Shown here piece by piece: positions 23,631 to 35,104 of a stretch of DNA of 64,000 nt; the stretch's first letter is position 1, and each line of letters begins with the position of its first letter. The translations under genes and the position numbers were made by a program. Origin of the DNA: Actinomucor elegans (Eukaryota > Mucoromycota > Mucoromycetes > Mucorales > Mucoraceae); NCBI GenBank assembly GCA_026027325.1, contig JAMSLZ010000001.1, forward strand, positions 1,488,001 through 1,552,000, in the 5' to 3' direction. The notes below the pieces were generated by a model that was not told the DNA's origin, searched no databases, and saw only the letters and a list, made by a program, of their open reading frames with translations.

Positions 23631-24194
23631 GAGCAAAAATGTCCGTTTAGATATCTATGCGGGGGTTCAGCTTTTTGACTGAAATAAATCGACGTCAATA
23701 GTAAACCTTTGGTTTCTACCTTTTATAAATGGTGGAAGTGAGAAGAGTTGCTTCTGTCGTATTTCCTCCTATAATATTGTACAGACCGACTTTTTTCTAC
23801 TACATATTATAGTACGGCCACTGACTATAATATAAAAGACTTCTTACACTACTATACTACCATGTGTTATCTACGGAACCTAAACTTGTTAATTATGCCA
23901 AACAATTCCATTAATAATTGTTGGTGGCTATATTAACATGGTACAACGATAAGTTATATGAGTAGTATAGTATTGTTACTTATAGGTATGGATTAAAGGC
24001 GTACTTGATTACATCAAACCAACTGATGGATATAAAAAAGGAACCATTATGCTTGCTATAACACCTTTCCAATTTTATAATAAAGAGTGAAGTAGTCTCA
24101 TTCTGATTCTTTGTTAATACAATATACATTATTATCTATCAATATACTTAGATTATGAATAGCTTTATTGATGCCCTCTATGTAAATTCTTTTA
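23631..24194. other. Spacer (0.56 kb)
   Basis: AT-rich DNA between the intronless gene and the decayed Thr-rich gene, which are convergent. No feature seen. Confidence 0.6.
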
Positions 24195-26215
24195 TCTAAA
24201 TAAACAGTATTGCCCTATTAGTAATCATTATGATAGTTCTTATCATTGTCATCACCTTTATCTTGATAGTTTGTTCACAACCGCCTCCCCATTCTTTATT
24301 AAAATCATCATCCTCATCTTTCTTACAACCGCTTTCATCATGCTCCGCGTTCTCATCTAACTTGTGGTGGTTATGATCATCATATTCGCAAAAGAGAGCA
24401 GGGTTATGATTATGGTTTTCGTGTTCGCAATCATATTCCTTTGACGTCATGTAAAGATGGTGCTTGTGATAGGCAAGGCCATTAATAACGGAAGTTGCTG
24501 TCGTACTAGCGTCAGTGATGGCTTGAGTTAGAGTGAGACCACTAGATGTCGTAGTAGCAGTAGCAATGTCAACTTCAGTACTTGTTGGGATTTTTGAAGC
24601 TTCTGTAGTGGTAGTAGTAGCAGTGTGAGTTTGAGTGGACGCACTTTCTGTAATAATGCAGGTAATAGTTGTTTCAGGTGGACAATTACCTCGCGAATTA
24701 CAATTATCGAAGAGTTTACTATTTCCGTCAAGGACTTCTCAAGTGCGCATTCTGCCCCCCCCCCCCTTGTTCGAAATTAAGCTAAAGTTTTGGAGAAAAT
24801 CTGACCTACAAAATATCTACCCGAAAAGTGTTCCCGAACAACGGTTAGAACATAAGTACATATATTAGCATATGAAGCTAGTAAGTTGTACATAACAAAA
24901 AGACTTACCTTGTAGTGCGGGAATGAAGCCACAGAATGCATCATTAGTTATACGAAATAAAAAACATAAATACTACCGTTAGAAATTGTAGGTGCTGTCA
25001 TTAAACGCAGGATATAAATTGAATATTGTATCTCGCATGCTCATATTTCTGTTACAGAACAACAGCAAGTTGTTATCTTTTATGCCATTTGTGTTCTCTT
25101 TCATGGCAGACTATACACAAACATTGATTGTCAGTTTGAGGCCATGTCCTCCTATTGGTCTATTTCAACATGTATCGTCAAAGATTCTTCCAGTATAAGA
25201 CATCATATCTGCAAGATACACAATACAATCATTATTATTACAAATATTCATGGTAATCACATTATAGCCATTGGTTAGAGAGTCAATAACATCCAATGTA
25301 TCATCTTTGTTGAACTGAAGACTTGGCACATAGGTTGAAAACTCTTTTGATATCGCAATAGCTTGACTTGACACCAAGTCAAAATCGAATTGACCAGTAT
25401 CACCAGTATTAGTTACTGGATAACCGTCAACCAATTGAGTCGAAGTACTTGAATGGTTGTTGCCAGGCAAATAGGCAGCATTTCGGAATTGATCGGGCCT
25501 CGCCTTTTACCATAGTAACATAAGCTACATAGTTGCTCATATTTACACAATCATTGACGATACCTAAACAGTTTACAACAACATATGTGCCACTAGAATG
25601 GATGTTATCCTTGATTGCTAGTGGCCCTTCGCTATATGCAGGACTGCTATAAAAACTGAAATCTTTAATGGTGATAACATTGCATCGAAGAAGTTTTTAC
25701 AGTTTCAGTAATTAACAGTTGAGCAAAAAAAAAAAAAGAGGTGTTTCACTTCTGCAGTCGCTTGATCTCCGCCGCATGTGGTTCCGCCATGTAACAAGAT
25801 ATCGGCTATACTTCGTTTAGATAATAAATGGTTACGCTTGTGTGTTGCTACGAGAATAGCATATATCTCTGAGATTAGAGTAATCAAAGCCAGCTGAAAT
25901 GGCTTGAGCTTTATAATTTTTGGCTACAAGAAATGATATAAGAAAAGAAAAGGTGATATCCAAGATGTTCTCATTCTTTTTTATCAGGAAATAATCTCAG
26001 TATTGACATCATATATACATGGTTGAGCCTTTGAAGGATATGCTTGCAAGTTAATTTTAGTATCGTCGTCTAACATGCAAAAAGAACCGTTTTTTATAGA
26101 TATGCAGTGATATCTACTTGCAAAGGGCGACTGTTCTAAAGACGGATTAACAAAAGTCTCTTGCGAGGACTTTAGTAGGATAAGATAGAAGATAGAAATA
26201 TAGTAAAGTAAATGG
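24195..26215 (-). pseudogene. Decayed gene for a secreted, Thr-rich cell-surface-like protein
   Basis: A broken coding region read on the minus strand. The 5' end encodes a hydrophobic, signal-like stretch (LYYISIFYLILLKSS) but has no ATG and an in-frame TGA just before it. Downstream come Cys-containing blocks (SFCMLDDDTKINLQAYP; AGFDYSNLRDICYSRSNTQA; ILLHGGTTCGGDQATAE; YVVVNCLGIVNDCVNMSNYV; NVITMNICNNNDCIVYLADM) in at least three frames. In-frame stops are visible at 25832-25834, 25165-25167 and 25111-25113, and the frame shifts near 25500. The 3' part encodes a Ser/Thr-rich linker and then a His/Asp/Glu-rich tail (24196-24450) whose end is again out of frame. A run of about 11 C lies near 24757-24768. 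I do not recognise the family; a cell-wall or secreted protein is inferred from the composition. Confidence 0.7.
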
Positions 26216-28210
26216 TCTCACCCAATGGCTATATATGTAATAAGCAATGAGCTTGTTGCTTATACTATTTCTTTTGATTTATTTACATGCTATGGAATAG
26301 AATGGTCAGATATAGAAGCAAGTTGGAGACTGAAAGTATCATCAGTTTACACACCAACATATTAAGAAAAAGACCTATGATAAATACAATCAGACTGAAT
26401 GCGGATGTGTATTTTATTATAATTGTGTAAATATCGGTTGCTCAGCATAAGGTAATGTAAGCACTAAATGACTAAATGTCAGACTGACGATCAAAAAATT
26501 ACATAATCAAGATATACTACATATACTATTCTTCTTCATCTATCAACACTTGTGTAGGATTAAAGGGCAATCCAGTAGAGTGTTACATTTACAAGTACAT
26601 GTTTGTTATTATTATTATTATTTTGTAGGGGAGCAAGCCCCGTTTTTTATTTAAGGTCCTTTAAACGTCAGATGCGAGAGGAAGAAAATGTGTTATTAAG
26701 AAAATGGACCAAAGTATCTGCAAAATCATTGTTCAATTTCCGCAGCCAATAGAAATGCAAAAAATCACATGAAGAAGAGGCAGTGTGATATACTTGTTTT
26801 TAATGGTGTTAAAGACGCTTTAGAGGCATTGTCTCTGTTGCAGTTTTGTTTTCCATATATCAAAGCATATATAAAATGGAATACAATTTTTTTTTAACTT
26901 GCCTTGATCTAAACAATGTTGATATATAGTTTCTTTTTCCTGCTCTAAATATCACAAGCATAGCGGATTAATCAAACGGGAGATCTCTCAGTCAATCTCG
27001 ATGTAATAATGCAGTCAATGTGCATTTCATGCTGGAAATGACCTGCTACATCTAAAAAGGCATTAGATCTACCTTAATATGCCGATGAATAAATTGTCAT
27101 CTGTTCATTTCTTCCTTAACCTTTGGATTCAGCGATATAGCATATATAAAAACAACGTGTTATTCTATATGGTTCCGAGGAACCATCGGAGTAGATGAGA
27201 ACCAATAAACTGGTTCAAGGTGTTCCCTCGCTTTTCAGATGCTCTAACACCATGTGTGCTACTGTGACTTGGATTTCACCATGTGTTTGTTATATATGAA
27301 ACGATTGTTTCTGCACGTGTAATGGTCGATCTCGCTATTGAGTCAGTAGACAGTCTCGGGATTTTAGTAGAGTGGACGGGTAGAAAACAACCATCATGTA
27401 GGTGAGTCTTGGTCCGCACCATTGCCCTGTGCTTTTCTTATATACGTGCGTAGATCAACTCGCAGCTACATTTAGCTCTTCTAATTATATCATATTATAA
27501 ATACATCAGCAGCTATTATATATAAATATATATCCTATTTCCATTAGTGAGGTTTCAACTTGTGCATAAAGCACGCTATACTTGATGTTTTAAGCTTTGG
27601 CCCCGACTCCCCACTGTGACCTACTTTGCAAATTCTGACAGGAAACTCCGTTAGCTTGTGTGGGGGAGTAAAGGAATCAGGAGGGTCATTTGATCCAACA
27701 GGGCCCTTTCTTTTTTTTTTTTTTTTTTTTTTGGGCGTTTATATAAGAAACCAAACCAGTCGCGTCCAATAACCGAAAAAAAAGACGCGTGTATCTGATT
27801 TTATATTTATATATGTAAGGTACAATATATGAACAAGTAAAAAAAAAAAAAGGATTTTTTTTTTGCATGGTTGTACGAAATATTAAACGATGATGTATTG
27901 GTAACACGAACGTATTTGTCAATAAAGAATCAAATAGTTTACAATTTACTCTATAATATATGTGGGAATGGGATAATAGACTATAAAGATGAAAGCAAAC
28001 AAGAGACACATGTTACTTGCGATAACAAACAATAGTAAAGAATGCCATGTATGACATCAGAGTAACCATGACTCACTTAGGGTGACAGAAAAAAAAGTTT
28101 ATTTCAGGTATATTATTAACAAGGCCAAGATCAACTATGTACCATTTTGTTAAAAAAAGGAAAAGATATTATGTAGGATATGTATAAAAAAAATAGAGAG
28201 AGAGAGAGAG
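26216..28210. other. Gene-free spacer (2 kb)
   Basis: AT-rich, with a poly-T tract at about 27711-27732, poly-A near 27840-27850 and a GA microsatellite at about 28195-28210. I see no gene, tRNA or repeat copy that I can support. Confidence 0.55.
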
Positions 28211-28461
28211 TTATTCTTGCAAGTAGGGTATATATAAAGAATATAGAGGCAGGTCTTGGCTGTCTTCTGATTCTAAATCGTCATCTTCTGGCAGTAACTT
28301 CCACTGTGAAGGATGCACTCCATTTCTAGGACAAGAAGTCTATAGGCAATACATCAGTTACTTGTATTTTTATCTAGGTACAATAACCAACTTACTTGGT
28401 GTTGAGGAAGCCAATTGCCGCATAGTTCACAGGTTGCTGGACAGACAGTTAAAGGAAGCAT
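28211..28461 (-). CDS. Small 64-aa protein with a possible C2HC zinc-binding motif
   Basis: Two short exons (minus): 28461-28396 (22 codons) and 28339-28211 (42 codons and a stop), split by a 56-nt intron with a GTAAGT donor, a CTAAC-like branch region and a CCTATAG acceptor. The protein begins MLPLTVCPATCELCGNWLPQ. The spacing C-x2-C-x6-H-x3-C (CELCGNWLPQHQTSC) could bind one zinc ion. The rest is acidic (LLPEDDDLESEDSQ) with a Tyr/Leu-rich end. A TATATAAA element lies 80 bp upstream. Neither exon is long enough to stand out as an open frame, so the gene is easy to miss. The model rests on the splice signals, frame closure and promoter; no family is recognised. Confidence 0.6.
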
Positions 28462-30090
28462 GATATAAAGAGTAAAGAAAAAGAAGCTAGAGAACTTTTT
28501 TTATTTTTTAGTTCTTCTGGTATTCTTGTTTCTCTTCCCCTTTATATATTTGTCACTCAGTCAACCCAATTACTTCTATTTGGATGCTAAAAGAGGCATA
28601 ATTCGAACGATATGCCAGTAAATTAAACCAGTTTCACTTTAGCATTTAGAAAGAATGCTTACTATTCGTGCTAATGCATACTTTATTCGAAATGACTCAT
28701 AGTATTGTTCTATTTAACAAGGGTGCATCTAAAAAGAACATTAATCTTGAGCAGAAATCACGTATTCTATTCCTTACTTTTATTATTTCACTGGGTAGTA
28801 ACAGTTTTCAACAGTTACTCACCTCCCTAAGACCACCACCTTTTTTTTTTTGGGATTTGCACTAAACATTCTTCAATGACATGATTGGACAAACAAGACC
28901 CAATAGAAACACACAATATTTATATGCTATTTATTGCAGCTAGTGAGAGAGAGAGAGAGGGAAAAAAGGTGTTACTGAATTAGCAGCAGCAGGGCTGTGA
29001 TGCATCTTCGTTTACGCGAATCTCGTTTTTTTTGTTTTGTTTGTTCAACATGGTTGTACAAGGTAATAAAAAGTTCAATTTTTGCTTGAAACCCAACACA
29101 CATCTTTCTTTTGATCCTGTTTGGTACTTCAAGATCCTTGACAAACCACTGGGGGGTCGGCTGTGGAACAATAATCGTTGTAAGCGGCGCATTCAAACTA
29201 CTTTCAAGCTTTGATGTGCTTGTTGCCGGATATCCGTGTCCTACCAGAGAGGGGGTTGACGTTTGTCAAAAAGAATATAGTTCATCAACCGCAATGTGCT
29301 TATATAGAACTGAACAAAAAAGCATATGCAAGCTGAGGAACAATGAAATTGATTTCCATTGTTACGAATATTTAATAGTATGGAAAGCAAGTAGCCGCTA
29401 CCTACCTAGGCAATCACTGGATCAGGAACATGTATCACCAGCTGGACTTGGACTTGATATTCGGCCTACCTTTCTTCGTCTACCTGTTGCAGTATGTATG
29501 CATAAATGCGTTTTAGAACTTGAAACGCAATGTCACTAAGGCCAAGAGCGAGAGAGAGAATCTATAGCGGCTTCCAGCCACTTACGCCGCTTCTTTTTTT
29601 TCTCTACTAAATCAGCCTCTTTTATCACCATGAATGAACTGAGGTAGGTTGGTAGCGTTCATTTCAATAATCATCATGTACAAACAGAACTATTGGCGCA
29701 AACTTATATGTACACGCTTCATTTATTCCATTGAAGCGTGTCAAGTTCAACAACGAAAACAGGGTAGTTGAATGCGAGGTAGAGCGTTTTAAACATGTGT
29801 TGTTCGTAACAGTAATTCACCCTTAAACCAAATAAGTATATACATATATGTTTATCATTGTAAATATCATATATGCTATTTCTTATCAATCAACTTTTTT
29901 TTTTCATCTAAAAAAACACGAGATAAGGCAGATATAGATTGGATTCAGTTTTATTATTATTATTATTGTTATTATTATTATTTTTATTTTTTATTTTTTT
30001 TTATTTTAGTTTAAAAAGGTGTTTTAAAGATACTGTGTACTACGAATCACACCTCCTTTCTATTTACAGTTAGATTTATTATATATATAA
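28462..30090. other. Spacer (1.6 kb)
   Basis: Contains GA microsatellites (about 28944-28960 and 29548-29558), an ATT microsatellite (about 29952-30005) and an open plus-strand frame of 142 codons at 29111-29539 that lacks an ATG near its start. I see no gene I can support. Confidence 0.5.
28541..28548 (-). promoter_or_regulatory. TATA box of the 64-aa gene
   Basis: TATATAAA on the minus strand, 80 bp upstream of the ATG at 28461. It supports transcription of the small gene. Confidence 0.4.
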
Positions 30091-32023
30091 TTAGAGTCCT
30101 CTCCCAGAGCCTCCCAAACGTCCACCCGCGTTGTTGGTTTCTTCCATCATAGGATTACTTTCCAAAGCCCCACTTTCGTTCAAAGTTTGATCTTGAAGTC
30201 GAGTAAAGCGTCTGCTACCATTCTTGAATTTACGAATCAATAGAACAAGACAAGTGGCCAAACAAGAAAGAGCAATCATACCACCAGCAACACTAATACC
30301 AATCACTGCAGCCAAAGGAAGTTTGTTACTTGCAGCATCTAAAGTAGGCGCATCTGCTGCTGCATTCTGATAGGAGACTGTCGTGGCTTGTTCCCATTGA
30401 TTCAGGTTACATCCATATCCACTTGCGGAAGCTGTACTACTTGATTCATCGTTAGCAAAAGCTCTCATGAATGCCCGACTACGAGAGCTGAAAAAGTCAG
30501 GGAACTGCGCTTGAATCAAGTCTTGAAGTACCAGATCGGGTCTTGCAAAGCCACGAGTCCAATAGTCTATAACATGATGATTAATATAATATATAATATA
30601 TATAGTGTTTCGATTTTTTTTCTTTTTACCTAAAGCGCCTTGGTTGGACACTAAATCAAGTCGCCATAACTGTTTATGGCGAGCAAAAGGTGGTGCATCC
30701 ATATTATTCATATATTTCTTGGACAGTTGATATGCTTCAAACGCCGTCTTTTCCGCAGCACTCACATCACCATAACCAAGCCAGCTTTGCCAATGGCTGT
30801 ATGTTCTATCAAACGCAGACTCAGGCGTAAAATCAATCACAAGAGAAGCGTTTTGTAATTGACCTTTCATCACAGAAGGATCCAAAGGTCGTGGTACGAG
30901 AGGTGTTAACAATACAGCACCAGCATCCGATGTCAAATTCTTGAAATATTGGTCTTGCATAATATTGAATCGAGTTGACAATGGGTCATAATCCATAAAT
31001 GTAATGTTGCGTTTGTATGAAATAGCAGCAGCGTTTACACTATCACGATAGACATTGTAGTTGGTAGCAATACGATCATAAATCGTGTCCGCTTGTGTTT
31101 CTTGGTTGGTAAAAAGCGAAAAGTACTTGACCCATTGAGCATTCTATTTTTTTTTTAAAAAAAAAAAAATATGAGTACTCAAAATTCAAAATCCTATATA
31201 CAGACTAAAATCACTTACGCCGAGAGGTGTAGTAGCATATCCCAAGCCTAACCCGACACCTTTAGGATCATTGGTTACAGTAGTAGGATAAATAGCAAGA
31301 TCATATCTAGCACGATCCACTTCTGGACTAAAGTTGGGTGGTGTACGGGCTGAGCAAGGTGAGGTGTGATTGGAGACATTTCCAATAAACGCAATATTAT
31401 CACTTTGTTCAAGAAGCTATTATAATAGAGAGTGATGAATACGCCAAGGAAGAAAAAAAAAAAGAGCAATTTCAAACAGCTTACATCAAGATAACCAACT
31501 GCGCGAGTATCGATTGCGGCAAAACTCTTTACAGGGATTTGAATAAAACTTTTCGATTGAAATGTATTTCCAAGATCAGGCGCATTTCTAGTACAATAGA
31601 GTACGTAATATTCATCTAAGATCTTGTTGTGAACCAACTTGTAGGTGTTTGAATAAGTGACCTCGAATGGAGCAGCAGAGCCTATCATATGTTATGCATG
31701 AGTTGCTAGCTTGACGGTATATGAGCTTTTATATATTCATTTTTACCTAATTTACTTAGATCAAGCTTATTGGGAAAGTAATCATGGGTAGAGAAAGGGT
31801 CGGCAGTCAAACAATCGTTAGCGTCGACTGCACTAGAAGTCGCTGGTGGTGCTGAGGCGGAAGCGGTTGCTGAAGCCACTGCATCCGTTGTAGTAGCTAT
31901 CACTGATGCTTCAGCCGTTGTGGCTGCTGTAGTTGGTTCAGTAATAGGTACATCGGATGGATCCTGTGCCAAAACACTCACAGCAAGTGCAATAAGATAT
32001 AATAAAAGAATGACTACTTTCAT
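30091..32023 (-). CDS. Membrane-anchored extracellular protein resembling a bacterial solute-binding protein
   Basis: Five exons (minus): 32023-31747, 31681-31485, 31416-31219, 31143-30630, 30566-30091; 553 aa. It has a signal peptide (MKVVILLLYLIALAVSVLAQ), an Ala/Thr/Ser-rich stalk to about residue 70, a large extracellular domain, one membrane helix (AAVIGISVAGGMIALSCLAT and following) and a short cytoplasmic tail rich in Gly and acidic residues. The domain starts CLTADPFSTHDYFPNKLDL, then EVTYSNTYKLVHN, YYVLYCTRNAPDLG, FIQIPVKSFAAIDTRAVGYL. This order resembles membrane-tethered type-III (BtuF/TroA-like) binding proteins of some eukaryotes, where DYFP, a YCG/YCT block and an IP-V-S segment recur. 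The ligand is unknown; iron, siderophore or another metal chelate is only a guess. Topology is firm, the family is moderate. Confidence 0.85.
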
Positions 32024-32083
32024 TGAAACAATAGAGAGCTAAAGAAAGGAAGAAGAAAAAGAGTAATATAGCAAAACGGAATC

Positions 32084-32091
32084 TATTTATA
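32084..32091 (-). promoter_or_regulatory. TATA box of the solute-binding-like gene
   Basis: TATAAATA on the minus strand, 61 bp upstream of the ATG at 32023, matching the element found before the zinc-finger gene. Confidence 0.5.
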
Positions 32092-32374
32092 AGAATCTGT
32101 TCCGAAAGGAACTTCCGTTACCTATTCCAGGGCTTGAAATTGGGTGTCCTCTTGCTGAATTGAACCTTATAGTATATTGACACAAGAGTACATCACACTA
32201 CATGTCTTAATTTTTCTACAATGTATCCACTATCGAATTATTTTTATATCTATCCGAGCAAGAGAACCTTTGCACCCTTACTTTGTCCTATTTAGTGTAA
32301 CATGTCGCTCTGTTTTAACCAATTGTTTCGTTTTTTTATGTATCAATATGGCCTGTTCTTTAAGGGTAACCATA

Positions 32375-32649
32375 ATGGGCTTAGCAAAAAAAAACCGCTT
32401 CAACTTTGACAGGAACAAGTGGCTCATTTGAATGGAAAAAAATAACTATATTATTAAAGAATTAGGGCTTCCTGAAGGTCACACAAGTCAATATAGACAA
32501 TTGTATCTCCCTCTTGCTGGTAATTAACCTCAGTTTGAATAAGGTGCAATTGAGGCTGAAGAAGCCAAGCAATTGATGAGATTGACTGGCGTGGCTTCTG
32601 TACCTGCCATAATCAAAAAGTAAACCGTGATGGTATCATTTGATTGAGC

Positions 32650-32681
<32 letters not shown>
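32375..32681 (+). pseudogene. Broken coding fragment ending in a 29-nt poly-A tract (processed-pseudogene-like)
   Basis: One frame starts MGLAKKNRFNFDRNKW and continues through ELGLPEGHTSQYRQLYLPL and AEEAKQLMRLTGVASVP to a final TAA at 32621-32623. It is interrupted by in-frame stops at 32429-32431, 32525-32527 and 32540-32542. The stop is followed by about 29 bp and then by 29 uninterrupted A residues (32653-32681). An intronless frame with decay stops, a short 3' end and a poly-A tail is what a reverse-transcribed mRNA copy looks like. The parent gene was not recognised and no target-site duplication was found by eye. Confidence 0.5.
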
Positions 32682-32685
<4 letters not shown>

Positions 32686-33004
32686 GATCCTGGCTTTGAA
32701 AGAAAATACAATACAGCTTTCTTAAAACCAATAAAAATAGGGCTCTAAATACTTTTTTTATGGGGTGATGCGCTTTCAAAGGCCTTGATCTATAGCAAAA
32801 TTCTTGATAAAAAAAAACAATTAACATAAAGCAATTGAGCCCTGGTTGAGTCCTAGTTTGCTTAGAATGAAGATTAATTTCATCACTAAATCAAGACAAC
32901 GCGAGGCTTGTAACTAAGACCAAACACAGCCATTTGATGACTATTGAAGGTGGTAACTGAACAAAATGCAGTTAAAAGATAAATTCAAATGGAATTATAG
33001 CAAG

Positions 33005-33085
33005 ATTCCGCGATTTATTCTGAACATGGACTATTCATCTGATGCCACATTGAATCGAAATCAACAAGAGATCTGGTATTGATTC
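33005..33085 (+). repeat. Dispersed repeat, copy 8
   Basis: CGATTTATTCTGAACATGGA, TTCATCTGATGCCACATTGA and AATCAACAAGAGATCTGG in the usual order. Confidence 0.6.
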
Positions 33086-33924
33086 ATGCGCCATGTCTAA
33101 AAAAATTCAGGGCTGTGATATGTAGATTTTTTTTTTGAGGCTCGGCTACTGCTAAATATGTGAACTTTTAGTATAAAGAATACATTTTGCAGAAAATTTA
33201 ATTTTCTTTTGAATGGTAAAAAAAAAAAAAAGGCAAGAGCTTTATTCTTAAGAGCAAAGTCATTTATACTATTGGAGCCATTTTGCGCCCTATTGAATAA
33301 AGTTGGATGAATATGAAGATTAGTTAAACGCAAAACCCACATTTGACTCTACCAAAGGCCCTGGATTTAAAGTTGTTATATCTATCTTGACTTTTAATAC
33401 AAGAGTAGCTGGAGATTCATCGAGCACCATAGTAACGCTCGCATGCATTCTCAGTCGTTAAATGAAGTTGAGACGATTGATCCATAATAAAATTTTTGTA
33501 AAATCGTAAGCCAATTTGTTTTAAAATACGACAAGAGCATATTAAAAATGCGCTATATTAACAAATGTTAAGTTGGTTTTTAATTCGAATGGTATAAAGT
33601 GCGCGTGTAAATACAAGAACACGTTGCTTTGAAGCGTAAAAATGATATTATGTCGGAGTTGTATAATTCATCTTCCAGCAGACTTATAGGTGCTATTTTT
33701 AATGCACTAAATAGATGTATGAACATTATATTTAGTATTTAATAATCAAAGCTATGCATTTGTTTATCGTCGATATAGCTATAGTTGGAATTTTCCGAGA
33801 TTTTAGTCAAGCAGTTCCTGATAATAAATTGCAAGTTCAGCGTCCGACAACCAATGGAGTAAACTCACTATTCATTCGTTTAGTCCCGCTGTTCATTTGC
33901 TTGTAAATCCTTTGTTCAATATGA

Positions 33925-34000
33925 GGAATCTCAATCAATTTCGGTTAAATGTCGCATTCACTGAGTTATTTATATTCAAGAAGAACAACTACATTTAATT
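33925..34000 (-). repeat. Dispersed repeat, copy 9 (reverse)
   Basis: On the minus strand reads AATGTAGTTGTTCTTCTTGA, CAGTGAATGCGACATTTAAC and CGAAATTGATTGAGATTCC. Head and middle segments are well preserved. Confidence 0.6.
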
Positions 34001-35104
34001 GAATTTTAATTTGGCTTTAATTACTATACACATTACAAGTGTGTTTTCTAATGACCATTTTTTTTTTTTTTTTTTCATTCACCTGGGTTAGCTTAACCAA
34101 AGGAACTTAATTAACCTAAAAATGCTTTGTTAATGTATGTTACTTTGATTGTTACAGCGCGCATTGGCCCTGTATTTATAAATTGACAAATAGCATAATT
34201 TTTTTTTTTTTATATTTTATCATGTATTTCTACAATTTAAAAATAATTGCCTCATACAACGCAATAGTAACTGACAAAAATTCAGATGTTTCTCACAGAA
34301 AAAAAAAGAGATGTAAAAGAGAAAACCACGAGCTTGGAAGAAAAAGAATACATTGTAGTACCCGATATTACATTATGACAAAGCAGTTTCAATTTTCTGC
34401 TTTTATAACGCGATTCTGTAGGAGTTTTGATACTGAATTACATGTGAAGGGCGCGTATCTTCAAAACATCTCTCTTTTGTATATCAGATTATTGCATGCA
34501 CAAATCAGATAATAAAAAAAAGGATATGATATTCCCATTTACAAAGCCAGTTCTGGTCTCTTCGGTTTGGTTTCTGCAGTTTCTTTCTTGAGGTCATTTG
34601 AAACAACTTGCATTGTGTGTAATCACAGCCCAATTAGGATGATATGATGAATTGTATGGAGCTTGAACACAAAAAAAAAAACGACTCCACAATGAATACA
34701 TATATAGTAAAGTTGTAGTGCGTCGCTCAGTATCCATCAAAGCAAGATTATAGCTATTTCAAATAAGCTTTTTAGTCGCTCTATAATGAATAATTAGCTT
34801 GTAAAGAACGAATTGTTGTCTTCGTGAAAAAGCTTCCATTATAAAAAAAATAAAAAAAAGAAAGAAGGATCTCCAATATTCGACACGAAGCACGGACACA
34901 GTATCCTTAACAGGTAACCAAGTCAAGATTCCCTCCTCCTCTCACTTTTGCTTTTATGTCACCGAGAATATCATGTGAAAAGCTGGGTTCGTTAGAGTAG
35001 ATCATTTCAGACAAGGAGGTTATGTGTAACATAGGTCAAATAAATAAAAGGTTAAATTGTTCGCTTTGCTATTTTTTTTTTTTTTTTCTAAAACACTATT
35101 AAAT

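Larger units (their letters stand above)
32024..35104. other. Spacer (3.1 kb)
   Basis: Between two divergent genes. It holds a TATA element, a polyA-ended pseudogene (32375-32681), a forward (33005-33085) and a reverse (33925-34000) copy of the dispersed repeat, and poly-T runs near 34059-34075 and 34200-34211. No intact gene is seen. Confidence 0.6.

Noticed and set aside
27180..27430. Hairpin-rich stretch considered as a tRNA or small RNA
   Set aside because: GGTTCCGAGGAACC is a perfect short palindrome, but no cloverleaf or T-loop consensus can be found around it.
29111..29539. 142-codon plus-strand open frame with many Cys
   Set aside because: It begins with TTG, the first in-frame ATG is far downstream, there is no leader or splice support, and overlapping frames on both strands are equally open.
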